A stretch of DNA of 64,000 bases from Isoetes taiwanensis (Eukaryota > Streptophyta > Lycopodiopsida > Isoetales > Isoetaceae): assembly GCA_021234155.1 (NCBI GenBank), contig JAJEKV010000880.1, forward strand, positions 1 to 64,000, read 5' to 3'. This document shows positions 35,340 through 47,330 of the stretch, piece by piece (positions within the stretch are counted from its first letter, which is position 1; the number at the start of each line of letters is the position of its first letter). Under the pieces are notes generated by a model, which saw only the letters and a list, made by a program, of their open reading frames with translations, was not told the DNA's origin and ran no database searches. A program made the translations under genes and the position numbers.

Positions 35340-35466
35340 CAGGTTGTTTTCAAACTTAGAGTTTATTTATAGGGCATTTTCAGTAAAGATCCCTAAACTT
35401 TCATTCAGGTTGCTTTCAAGCTTAGTTTATTTATAGAGCATCGCAAAGATCCCTGAACTTCCATTT
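35340..35466 (+). repeat. Short tandem duplication, about 66 bp x 2
   Basis: Copies start CAGGTTGTTTTCAAACTTAG at 35340 and CAGGTTGCTTTCAAGCTTAG at 35406. Both end with AAAGATCCCT(A/G)AACTT(T/C)CATT. Confidence 0.75.
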
Positions 35467-35783
35467 GCTCCAGGCATGTGTTTAATTAGAACTTCCTTCA
35501 ACAAAACCCGAAGCAATCGATGTTTCAGGTGTATCATCTAAAGGTATTGGCCTCAGGTCGCAATATTTGTGCATAGCTAAAATTTGTTTTACTAATTTTG
35601 TAGAAAGATTGGATTTATTGTTTAGGTTCTCATGTAGTAAACAAAAGTTCCAATATTATGCAGTCTTTCCATGCCTCTTAAACACAAGTTTATCTGTCAC
35701 TTAATATGGAAGAGCAGTCTTGCCTCTGCCTGTAATTCATCATAAAGAAGAAACATATTCCATGGCTTCATCTAAAAAACGAG

Positions 35784-36113
35784 ATGAACATTATAAACTC
35801 CATGACTATATATAGTTCGCCTTTTGAAGATCTTATTAGCCATGCCAAAATACTCATATCTACAGTACTCTTAACGTTTGTTCCTTTAGTGCCTCCATTT
35901 TACTGTTCTCAAGTGAAGAATCTTCGATTTTATCCAACTTGCAGAATTATTGCAAGATCAAAATTCTCAACTGTCCAGAAACAATCAAAAGATCATAAAC
36001 TTAGTCTCCTTGAGCAGGAGTATTACATGAAAATGCTGAAACATCATGCAATTGCAGAAGCTATAGATTATGCTGAGTTTGTGAGTGCAAATGCCTATGT
36101 TGCACCTATATAG
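35784..36113 (+). other. Unrecognised open frame of 109 codons
   Basis: The frame starts with ATG and its second half looks moderately gene-like: charged, without low complexity (KLSLLEQEYYMKMLKHH, then AIAEAIDYAEFV). I recognise no family and see no adjoining exons. It could be an exon of a decayed gene or chance. Confidence 0.2.
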
Positions 36114-36119
36114 TTGCAG

Positions 36120-39100
36120 CTTATCATGTGTCTAGAGAAACTGTGGAGTGGAATGAAGATATTTGCAGTTCTTAGTCTAATTACGATGTATTGAAGGTAC
36201 CCTTATATTTATAAAAGGTTCATTGATTATTCTCAGTTTATTATTTTGTAGTGCATGTGGTTGAAGCATATCCTCTCTCTAAAGCATATCCTCTCTCTAG
36301 AGAATGCATCGACTGGAATCGAGGTATCTATAAGACCTCTATTTTACTTGCAATTTTCATGTATTGAAGGTACTCTTATATTGTTTCTGCACCTTCACAT
36401 TTTGTGTTTCATCCACTTTGAGCCATGGGTTTTGGGACCATTCTTGGCTAAGTGGTTCAACCATACAATTCGAATCATGAGATACATGTAGTCGTTCATT
36501 TCCAAATCCCATGTAGACGACTTGCTTTGTTCATCCAATTTATCATTCCTTGATAGATATTTACATAGAGCAGTGCCGTGGACAAAGAGGTCATGATTCA
36601 TCTGACCAAACAAATAAAAAGGACAATGACTTTGTCTTGCATAGGTGCTTCCGTCATACAGGGCTTGACACATGGGTGTCATGGCGCTTAGATTGTTCGA
36701 GCTCACAGAGTATATCATCAAATATTGTGAGATATGATATTAAGATAATACCTATAGCAATCACAAGATTTTAGAACTTTCTCACTATTCTGCCTTCTAT
36801 TTAGTTTTGACGAATTTGATTCATTGTATGACTTGCTCTGTCGATGATAACATATAGATACATAGATACGCTAAAAAAAGCATTGATAACCATGCATAAG
36901 TGTACAACCAAAAGTTTATTCTTCCCCATAAAAAAGGTTTGATGGTATTCCTTTCCTCTATTTACAAGTGCATTTTAAAATTTTGCTCGCTTCAAATTTC
37001 AGGAACCTTATAGGAACCTTACATCTTTCATTTCTTAATGCAGGCAGCTAATGGAATCTAAGTATATGTTAGGAATATCAAGAAATATCATGAACCTGTT
37101 GAAACTTCAGATGAACTAAGTATATTGTTAGATGGACATAGCACAATTGCATCATGTGTATGTAAGGTATGCGTTCATTGTTATGGTGTGTATTATAAGT
37201 CTGTTATGTAAGCAAAAAATTCTTCAAAGTTTTATTTGAATCATAAAGGTATTTCATGTTTTTCAATCCATCTCTAGATATAAAAAATTCGTACAAGACT
37301 CTCAGCACCAAGTTGTCATTGAGTCTTTCTAATTCAGTCTTGGTCTTTGCTATAAACATGCGATATTGTGCCTTATCTGTTGTAATGGATAGTTTCTATT
37401 TGGTACTTCACTATTTGCCTTTATAAGATTTTATGTTGCATCATTGTATTGTAAAACTTTGTAATATTTCAGAAAGAACTCGATTGATCAGTGCTTACAA
37501 CATAAAATTCATTTCAGTGATATGATTTTGGTTTGATATAGGTCCATAATGGCATGCTCCTTTCTTCTAAAGCATGTTTTTATCGGGAAAATGAGGTTAA
37601 ATGGTCCTTCCATTGTGTTGTATTTAGCTTTGAGTAAACAGGTTGCAAATCATAGTCTCTTGCATTGGAGGGATGAAAAACAACTCATTTTGCACAGGGA
37701 CCACTCTTTGATGTATGAATTAGGGCAAATTAGGTGTCCCTTACAAATTTTTGCTGCCTGCTGCATCATCCATGCTTCTGGCCATACTCGGTTTCACGTA
37801 CTCAATGTAAGATTACAAACCGAACTATTTTGTTATGGGACAAGCACATTGTACAACCGGCCTTTTGCTAAAAGTTTCAAATCTAGAATGCGGTCACCGA
37901 AAGACATTATGTTTTTCCTATTCAGGAAGCTTTCGGAGGAAAAAGGACCGAACATCCTATTCGCATGATGAACATTTGAGGATGGCACATTACCCTAGCC
38001 GCGTGATGGATATTTGAGGACTTAATATATCTTGCAATTAAGCTTGAATGTGTTTTTCCTAATATTGCTCCTTTCCAAATTTAACAATATATATGCCTAT
38101 AAAAAAATGGTTGACTACAATAAAATTGTAGTTAGGCCCAGCAACGTCGGGCAACCATTACTAGTTTATATTGGTTTTGAAAAATTGGTCAGAAATTTTA
38201 GTTAATTTAAATGTTCCAAAGACAGAAGATTCATAAATTCATTTTTATTACTGATTCGAATGCAGATGAAATGGCTAGTAATGATCATGATGTTATAGAG
38301 ATTGTAGCACCTTCTAGTGCTAGCAGCAAGGGAGAAGCGAGGTATCGAAAATAGTTTTGGAAGTTATAGGAATTTTGCCTTTTCAAAGAATGTCATACTG
38401 GATTTCTCTAAGAATGACAAGATTTTAAAGAAGGAACCCTCTATTTTCCACATTTTCCCTCAAAAAGTGATCGGAACTTTTGCCTTCTTAGAAAGATTAA
38501 ATCGGATTTTTTGAGAAATGTCCGAATTTTTAGGGGAAGAACCCCCACTAATTTCGAACCATGGAAGCGAGCGAGGACTAGAAATTGAACATTGAGTACT
38601 AGTGAGGTAATGGTTTAATTGAAAAGAATTGAGTTGAGAGTCATAGATACCCATGTGTCTACTTAAGATGTGATTGAAACTGCGAATGGAAGAAAATATC
38701 AGGTTTTTGGCAAATCAAGGATACGTTTGGACTACTAGCATGTGCAAAACTAAAGTGGATAATGTGTTATCAGAATATAAGCTTATCATGGATTTTGATA
38801 AACGAATAGGGGCAGCTCATGTCTAAGGGAGTACAAAACATAGTCTTAATTAGTGGTTATTTGTCGCCATTTGGCTAAAATTTGGGGTTGATTATTAAGG
38901 TTTTGGTAACTTTTAATAGGATAAAAATCTCAAGAAATAGAAGGATTAGCCAAATATAACAGGTGTGCTCTGAATAGTTTGAAAGATTCGCCAAAGTACC
39001 TATAAATGTCCAAAGCACTTTTTTTACTTTAGCCAGATTTTAGTAGTTTTAGTTGAAGTCTTACAAAACTTTCAACAAAATTCCAAATTTCTTATTAGTT

Positions 39101-40795
39101 TGGATAATCCTTTGCTTATTTCTTTTAGAAATTTTAGCCAAAATATGGTTAGGAACTAGAGAAATTCTATGCAACTATAACCAAACCAGGTTCATCCTCT
39201 AAGCTAACGGGTGTATCACTTTTGGAACCTGCAAAAGTACATACACTAGGTACTTCAGAACTGGGTACTTTCTCATTTTTCTTTTCGTTAAAACTAGTGC
39301 AAAAGTTCAAAATAAAAGTCAAAGACATGTTAATATTCAAAGTTAAGATAAATATAATGCTATCGAAGGCCAAAATATATATAAAAGTTCTAAAATATAC
39401 CTTTTATTGACATATTACATCGGTACTGAGTACCTAGTCCTGGGTACCTTTTTAGGTACTTTTTTGGTCACTAAATAATACTTTTTAAGAGACACCCTAA
39501 CATGCTTTTACCCTAACGGGAATTCTTAGTTTATATCCGGGTACTAAGGCTGAGAAGATCATATTTGTTGAAATTAATCAACAGGTATTTGAGTAGTTAG
39601 ATACATTTCAAATGAGATACAGTTAGATACATTCCACTTTGCAGTTGGTAACCTTGCTAAAATGCTCCAAGATGTGGAGTCGCACGAGAGAGGATCAGCG
39701 AGACCCTCTTGGGCAAGCATTTGCAAGTATTGCTAGATCATGGAAGAAGATAAGTGAAAGATTGGTCGATGTTAGTTGATTGTAAAGATCCTAGGTAGTT
39801 AGGGACTAGTATTGTACAATATATCTCTATATAAATATAAGGAGATACCTGTTTGGCATGCATGCAACATGGAGAGCATATAAAGGAGGGATGCCACCTT
39901 CGGTGACCCGCTCACCATTGTCGAATTTAACGTGGCGAGTCAAACCTCCATGCTGGCAAAAACCTAAACTAGTTTGCCACAGTGTTGGAATGGTCGTGGC
40001 CCTATTCTTCTTCAAGTTTAGGGCAACAAAATTAACAGATGGTGCATGTTCTATTGTTATTGGTGATACTGTCCGCTCTTGGTAGCGGTAGTTGAGGCTT
40101 AATTGGTGTGGTTGTGCACCATTGATGGTGCACCTCTTTTCTTGATTGATCTGAGTCAAAACATGCTCTAACAGCTCTAATCTATCAGTTAATGTGGTCC
40201 TTTTTATGCAGATAAGATATTTAAATGCTTTAGATGCAATTAATTTTCTATTTTAAGAATAATTGCTCACTTTTTTTGTTTCTGATTCATGCAGTTTAGG
40301 GCTTAGTATGATTGGAGCCAGCACTACCACACATTAGCAAGGTATTTATTTAGCATGTTTGGGACTCTTGATTTGATTCTTTAACCATTAATTAAGTTTA
40401 GAGGATTGTTAAACTGGCTCATTGTGACATTTCCATTTTCTCCCATGTTTTCTCTTCATGCATGCCTGGTCCTCAGCTCTCCATCCAGGATATTTCCTCG
40501 GCTCTCCTCATGCATGGTGTAGATTCATCTTGAGCTCAGATCCATGACTTGTACACCCCAAGAATGGTTGAGATCTTGATTTTAATTCCCTCCAAACTAT
40601 TTATCTTGATTTGATGCTTTCTTTAAACTCTATTTATACGTGTGGAGTTTTTTGTTGGTTTGCCATTGCAAAAGCACTTCCAAGCGACAATTTTAGCAAT
40701 GCAAATCACTTTGATTCGATAGTCTAAGTTATCCATCTTATTGCTTTGTTGATTCCATCCTCCATCTATCTCTTAGTTCCTTCTTGTAAGCCACC
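36120..40795. other. No supportable gene; AT-rich with minor repeats
   Basis: Only small features are visible: an 18-bp duplication (AAGCATATCCTCTCTCTA) near 36265-36300, two similar halves of about 100 bp at 38340-38540, and clustered GGTACC-like words at 39240-39470 that may belong to a decayed miniature element. The open frame at 37549-37968 has no recognisable motif. Confidence 0.35.
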
Positions 40796-41415
40796 ATGAA
40801 TTTTAGGAGGAATCGAACAACAGTTGTTTCTCCAAATACCACTGTTGAGAATTTGATTGCCTTTGATCCACCTATTGCTCCCAAAAAAAAAGGGTCAAAC
40901 AGACCTGTGATCATCACTAATCAGAAAGTTGCTTATCCTAAAAAGATCAGATCAGCCAAAAGGGGTGTTTGTATGGAGGAGGATTTAGAGAAGGCAATTG
41001 ATGCCATTGAAGATGGGTTGTTTTCTATTAGGAAAGCCGCCTTACATTTTGGTATTCCACAAACAACTCTTAGAAATCACTTATATGGAATTTTAGAGAA
41101 TAGGTTTGGGGCAATTACAAAGGCTCTCACAGTAGAGGAAGAGAAGGAACTTCTGCAATGGACACTAAAACTATGTGATCAACATAGAGCTGTGGCCCTT
41201 GACATCAGTGGGTAGCAGAGATGACCCTAAATAGACAACCATGTTTTAAAGATAGCATACTAGGAGCAAAATGGTGGAAAGGGTTTAGAGATATCACCCT
41301 GAACTATCTTTAAGGTCAATATAGTGTATTGAGGTTCAACAGTTCAAGGCAATGGCCACAATCAATCTTAATACCCTTTACTCTACTCTAGCTGAGTTAT
41401 GGGAATCCAAAACTA
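40796..41415 (+). pseudogene. CENP-B/pogo-type DNA-binding protein, truncated
   Basis: The ATG at 40796 sits in a good context (CCACCATGAA). Residues about 60-100 form a psq-like helix-turn-helix (AIDAIEDGLFSIRKAALHFG, IPQTTLRNHL). Then comes the start of a CENP-B-type second HTH (LTVEEEKELLQWTLKLCDQH). A stop at 41213-41215 ends the frame. Similarity continues in other frames as GAKWWKGFRD near 41265 and FKAMATINLNTLYSTLAELW near 41343-41402. The catalytic DDE domain of pogo transposases is not found downstream. It is either a transposase remnant or a decayed derived gene. Confidence 0.65.
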
Positions 41416-41826
41416 GATTCCTTAAGAATTAGAATAGTGAGAGACAGGAGTGCAAGCAGGTTGTAGGACATGTATGAGAGTTATAGTCCGAAAAGGGATA
41501 AGAAATGTTACTGAAATTTTGCCCAAGCAGAGAATAGATAACTATGCTTGTTCGTGTGAATGCTGCCGGTGGGAGAATTTCAAGTTTATATGTGTTCAAA
41601 GGTTCCAAGCTAAGAGATACTAAAACTAATTTCAATACTAATATTCACTCCAATAAAATTACAATAAATTTTTCATACCAAAAGAACTATATATAATTAA
41701 AATGGTTTCTTTTCAGAATATTAAATGAAAGTTTTTGTTTTGAATATTTATTATTGATGAAGTAAACTAGACAATTGTAAAAATTAATTCAAATACATAT
41801 TTCAACAATAATAAACTATATTAAAA
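41416..41826. other. No gene seen
   Basis: AT-rich spacer between the CENP-B-like fragment and a LINE. Confidence 0.4.
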
Positions 41827-41837
41827 ATAGCCATTAA

Positions 41838-44484
41838 TTTTTTTTTTTTTTTTGAAAGATCACATTAACTAATATTAATCCAGAATAAATACAAGATGAG
41901 CAATATTAGGGTACTCCTGCCCACACCAGAGCGAGCACCCACCTAACATGTGTACCTATCTACGACTCATGCCACAAATCTGCCCAGAGTGTCTACAATG
42001 TGAAGGGTTCTTTCCCAGACCGCTGCTTTGAACTGCTCTTTCTGAGGGGACGCCAGGTAAGAAAGATATAGTTTGTACCTCAACCTGGGGACCAAAGCCT
42101 CGGGCCGATCTCGCATTCTGAACACCTTCATGCCGTTGCTTCCAACCGAGCCACAACAACCGGGCTTTATGGCTGATGAAAGGCCGGACTCAAGCGGGAC
42201 CACCGTTAGGGTACACCCCAAAAGAACCTCTGGATCAGCGGAGCGGGGTATGAAAGAGGCGCTGGACCCACTGCCATGCCTACCGGATATTCGAAACGTA
42301 GAAACATGCGGTGTTCCGTGGTCTCCACATTGTGCACCACACATAGGACACAAGTCGTTGATCAGCGGGTTGATCCCGTGAACCCACGTGTTCACCCTCG
42401 AGGAACGGTGCACACCGCCACAAAGAATAATTCAATCTTGGGAGGCTAAATTGGATTCCACACCCATCTCGGATATAGGCCCAATCATCCCCGGGCACTG
42501 AAGACTCCACCGTCGGGAAGGAGGCTCATCTTGAATTGCCAAAAAGCCCATGCCGAGATTTCACGAAATTTGAGGGATGGAGACTTTTGGGTGACACTTC
42601 CACACACGTCATGATGCCTGCGGAGGGTGCAGCGACATAGCATTAGCCACCCGCCTTTGATAGCACAAATCCGCCCTGAAGCGAAGGCGTGGAAAAAGTT
42701 GCCGGTGGTATTTGCCCATCCATATACCGCCCGCCAATCAATACCTCCCCACGCAGCTGCGCCATCCGTGACCGAACTTCGGGGATCGGGAGCGGAGGCT
42801 TCCGTAACCACCGGGCAGGCGTGGTCTAAGCGGGGATCCACCAAGGCGTATGCCTCCAACCGAATGCACTGGTGGCGTCAATTGCAAACAACGGACGACA
42901 CTGCCCGTGCTCGCGCAGGAGCCCCATCAAATGAACGGAGAGGCATGAGCATACGGGCTCGATATCCACGAACAACGCCAAAGAGGGAGCGATGCGGACG
43001 GGGCGGCTTATGTAAAACTATCGAGGAGAGCGATTGGCCCGATGAAGCAAGACCATATGCCCAGGGGAGTGGAAAGCACATTCTCAAGAATGGCAAAGAC
43101 AAACTTAGACAAGAGGACCTTGCCATGCGCCGAGAGGTCGAAGAAGCCGAAGTCCACCCGCGAGCCTTTGGGGCGCACGCGACTTCCACCAGGCCACCTT
43201 CACGACCGCCTTCCTCATGCCTCCCCATACGGTTACAAACCATTGAGGAGATTTCCGCGACCTTGCTTTCTTTCGGCGCGGGATGATAGAGGCCATATAA
43301 ATATGAGTCGAGCATAGGGCCGGACTTTGCTTGTGGAACCAACCATGGATGGACTTCCCCTTTCCACCAATTGAGATGCCGACGCAGCCCACCGAATGTC
43401 CTCCCCACACCGACGGCGAGATGTCGATGTTTAACGGAATACCCAAAAGCCTAGAGCACGTGCCTGCTATGGGCTCGCCATGGGAATTGGGACGCGACCA
43501 CGGGCATGGGATCAACCGCCGTCCACAATGCCGAAAGCACCGTCCAATTCATGAGGCGAGAAGCATGGGAAAAAGTATCCAGCAACTCCGCCGTGTTTAC
43601 AAATTCCCCTCATCACTGCGGGGAAGAGGAATGAATCATCAACAGATCGACTCTCAATTGTCTGCTGCGTTACGTGCGCCATCGTCCATCCCCTCCACCA
43701 CACCGCCTCCCACTGCGGAAGTAAACAAGCGAGAGGGCCTCCGCTACAATGGTGAAGAGGAAGGGCGCCAAAGGGCATCCTGGCGAACTCCACGCCCCAC
43801 CCTAAATATCGGGAGATGACTCGGCCAGTGACAAAGAGGGTGGTGCCCATGGACACTAAGAGCTTCATAGCCTTGCCGTAAAGCCTCCCCACATCCAAAG
43901 GCTAACATCATCCTTTTCAAGAACGCCCATAGGAAACACTATCATAGGCCTTTCTAAATCCATCCATCGCTACATTCTCGAGAATCGCACGCCTCGAATG
44001 AAGCCGCATCGCATGGGACTAATAGCCTCTTTCAAGACAACTTGCGTCTAAGTGAAAGTGCCTTGCCCAATAATTTTGTAGGCTGGAAGGAAGGGTGATG
44101 GGGCCAATCAAAATGACGGTGGCTCCTTCACCTTATCAGACAACGATGCGGCCCGTGTTGAGCCTATAGTCCAACGCCAACTGTGTATTGGTAAGGGCAA
44201 ATTGTTGAATTTCGGTTCAGGCAATTCTTGGAAACAATTAGTCCCTCCATTTTGCTTGAATTCAAGATGGGTAAGCCCGCCATCCACGAATATGGCGGGC
44301 TATAGGCATTCATGTTTCCGGCACCATTCAAGCTCATGATTCTCTCAGCCTGTCATTTGACGGGCGCGCACCCTACATGTCAATTGATCAATCACGCACG
44401 TCGTGATTAAAACACGCCGATTTTAAGCACTTGTAAGCGGCGTCCGGACGGTGATTTTTGCTACCCAGTAGTTCACCATTGACT
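41838..44484 (-). mobile_element. LINE (L1-type, family B), 5'-truncated, minus strand
   Basis: The 3' poly-A appears as T16 at 41838-41853. On the minus strand the reverse-transcriptase part reads CPLAPFLFTIVAEALS near 43790-43745 and CSTHIYMASIIP near 43310-43270. VWGG..KAVVKVAWWKSRAP lies near 43230-43170. The zinc-binding region RVNTWVHGINPLIND, then LCPMCGAQ, lies near 42395-42335. Frames are broken many times. Probable target duplicates are ATAGCCATTAA (41827-41837) and ATAACCATTAA (44485-44495), 10 of 11 identical. Open frames on the plus strand here (for example 42627-43286) are antisense shadows. Confidence 0.75.
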
Positions 44485-44495
44485 ATAACCATTAA

Positions 44496-44837
44496 ACGTA
44501 AACCTTAATTTAACCTTTAGTTCCCTTTTAATTTTCAACCTTAGGAACCTTAGGTCTTTAACTTCATACCTTATGTTTACTATTTTCAATTGAATCAATA
44601 TTGTCCTCCATGCCTTTGCACCTCACATATCCTGATTAATCATGTAAACCTTATGTGTTCACTGTAAATCTCTGCCACTGTGAAAGTATTCCATCATTAT
44701 AATATGAACATCCACCTTTCAGGCCCAAGATAAAGACAAAAAATAGAGGCATATAATCCTATTCAAAAACTCTCCTTTTCTCGAATTTGGTTTTGAAGCA
44801 GCAAGAAGGGTGGTCATGATTCAATGCAGTAAAAAAA
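44496..44837. other. No gene seen
   Basis: AT-rich spacer between two LINE remnants. Confidence 0.4.
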
Positions 44838-45833
44838 AGGAAGGAAGGAAGGAAGGAAGGAAGAAAGTATATTTTAACGTCCACGGAGGCCAACTGGCCT
44901 ATGAGACGGTTATAGACATACAGTATATCAGAAAGTATCCAAATACAAAAGAAAACCACAGAAACCCTGTACAATGTGTCTCTACCACTGGGACGAAAAA
45001 ACCCCCCATGTGGGAGGAAAACCTTGTAGTAGGCCCGAGTCCCTATCTCAGGCGGCTCAAATTCTGTCTTTGTGAGGGACTCCCTAACGGTGGAGACTTG
45101 CAGAATGTAGGACGCGAGGCGTGCAACCATTGGCGAAGCCAGCAGTTGATGAATTGCTATCTCAGAGCATCTGAGATCGACATGAGTTGCTCGGATGTGT
45201 GCATATGGCGGACACTCCTGTAGAGCATGGTGTTCATCTTCTACTATCAACATGTGACAGCACTGGCATAATCTCTCATGCCGCTCTTCTATCGCGTAGC
45301 CCTAAAGAACATTCGAGAATTAGTGTTCCCTTCCCGCAACTAGGTGATCCCTGCTTTCATCCTTGCCTGAGCAGCCTTCCTGGATTCATCTGCTACAATG
45401 TAGCGCAAAATCTCATTCTCCCGCACCCCATCAGACGGCTGAGACCTAAGGTCTTCCAACCAAGCGATCTGCCGCCTCTAACACCTCCCTCTCTTGCCGT
45501 ATCCTTCAGACCGCCTTACCGACTTGCTTAATGCCTTGATCTCAGCTAAGGCCTGCACCATTCCCGCCATCCCGAAATTATCCCGAAAGGTGCGAAATCA
45601 AATCTGTTGGCATCCCCAAGAGAAATCAGCATCCTTGAGGTAGGCGGTATTTAACTTGAACACAGTGCGGCTCAGTCTGACTACAGTTGCTCCCTGGGAG
45701 ATTAACTGAGGAAAATGATCAGAGACCGTGGTAGCCAAAATGTTCGTCCGCCTGAGCTGAGGCGCCTGGTCCGCAGCTAGGGTATTAGCATAGCATCTGT
45801 CGTGTCGAGCGTTAAAAATTAAAATTATTGTTT
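44838..45833 (-). mobile_element. LINE family A, internally deleted, minus strand
   Basis: The tail on the plus strand is (GGAA)n at 44838-44866, then AACGTCCACGGAGGCC, the same UTR as at 22.7 kb. On the minus strand the zinc-finger part CCHMLIVEDEHHALQECPPY lies near 45265-45205. Further upstream is an endonuclease-like end, TVSDHFPQLISQGATVVRLS, near 45740-45680. The reverse transcriptase that should lie between them is missing, so this copy has a large internal deletion. Confidence 0.65.
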
Positions 45834-46084
45834 AACTAACTTCAACCTAAAAAATAAAATTAAAATATTTTTAAGAGTGGTAAAAGTTTATAATTTGTGA
45901 AATCTTCATCGTAGTATTAAGTCAATCGCTTATCAAGACATCATGTTTCGTATACAAATTACCCTGATTGTCAATTTTACATTTGTTAAATCACTAAAAA
46001 ATGGACTTATATTTATTATCGAAATGTCTAATTCTAAATAAATTCAAGTGAAAAATAGTTTAGAAGATATTTATCGATTGTTTT
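45834..46084. other. No gene seen
   Basis: Very AT-rich spacer. Confidence 0.4.
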
Positions 46085-46365
46085 ATGTAGGCCCTATTGT
46101 GGTTGCCCTCCCATGGAAATCCTTTCCATTTTCCTTAGAAACCCTTTCGATTTTCTAGGGAAATCCTTCCCATTTTCCAAAGAAACCCTTTTGGCTTTCA
46201 ATAAAACCAGGAAGGGTCTCCATGGAAACCCTTCCCATTTTCGTGGAAACCCTCCCAAATTTCTAGTCTTGTAAATTAGGAAGGGTATTCCTAGAAAATA
46301 GGATGGGTTTCCCTTTTGAAAAATAGAAAGGGTTTTCGGGCAAAATAGGAAGGGTTTTTGTAACA
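46085..46365. repeat. GGAAACCCTTCC minisatellite in two orientations
   Basis: About six degenerate units of GGAAACCCTTCCCATTTTC run on the plus strand to about 46260. About four inverted units (AAATAGGAAGGGTTT) follow to 46362. The array is therefore itself a rough inverted repeat. Confidence 0.75.
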
Positions 46366-46659
46366 TTATTTTATTATCTACACGGAAGTCTTCCATTAAT
46401 GTGGCATGTCCATCATGTATGCACGTCATCCTAGAAATCAAAATTCAAAATTTTAATGGAAAGCCTTCCTATTCTCCACACAAGGAGGATAATAAAAAGG
46501 GTTTCCAGATGTAGTTAAAAGTTTCATGATGCATATGATATGCTATGCATATCTTTGAATCATTTTCCCTCTCTTACGCTTCCATTCCCACTACAAGAGA
46601 ATAAGCAATCTAAGTCACTAGTTTCATCATTTATTTGGCTAAAATCGCACTTTCAAATT

Positions 46660-47330
46660 TTTTAAATTTTGATACAATAAGTGACGGTAGTTGTTGATGA
46701 AATCGCGTCATCTATATCGTCACTTGTAGCATCACCAATAACAATAGTTGTAGTATCATAGTTTACAGCATTGTAGTGGCATAATAGTACTATTTGTAGC
46801 ATCATTTATAGTTGTAGTTATAATATCATGCATTTTGTTCTTGTGGTGCTATACTAGTGTCAGCTATAGGATCACATGTATTGCTATAGTTAAATCATTT
46901 ATAATGTCACTACGAATGCTATAATAGTGTCAGCTATAGTATCACCTATACCGCTATAATTAAATGACTCATAATATCAACACGAGCGCCATCTTTTGTA
47001 TCATCCTTTCTAAAATGATTAGTATCAGATGTAGGATCATCGACAATGCTACATATAATACCACGCGGAGGTTATGATTGTATGATTATTTACATCAAGT
47101 ATAATATCACGTGGAGGTTATGATTGTATCATTATTAACATCAAGTATAATATCACGTATTGTTACAAATTTGTTACAAATTAGACCGTAAATAATTTCA
47201 CATTTTCCACCACCTATAATACCATCTATAAGTTAATCCCTAAACTTATAGTGTCAATCGTGGTATCATAAGTCACATATAATGTCAACGAGAATTTCAC
47301 CTTCAATAACATTTTGTACCTGAGTTGCAT
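46660..47330. repeat. CACTA left subterminal repeat region
   Basis: Many imperfect copies of words such as AGTGTCAGCTATAG and TATCAC in both orientations. Confidence 0.6.

Noticed and set aside
37549-37968. 139-codon open frame
   Set aside because: No recognisable domain or gene context; left as intergenic.
39190-39530. Possible miniature element with GGTACC-like words and weak inverted ends
   Set aside because: The inverted ends (TAACGGGTGT and ACACCCTAA) do not align convincingly and no target duplicate was found.
42627-43286. 219-codon open frame on the plus strand
   Set aside because: It is antisense to recognisable LINE reverse-transcriptase blocks on the minus strand and has no motif of its own.
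41827-44495. TSD of the 42-kb LINE taken as certain
   Set aside because: The duplicates differ at one of 11 bases, so the 5' end is reported as probable only.
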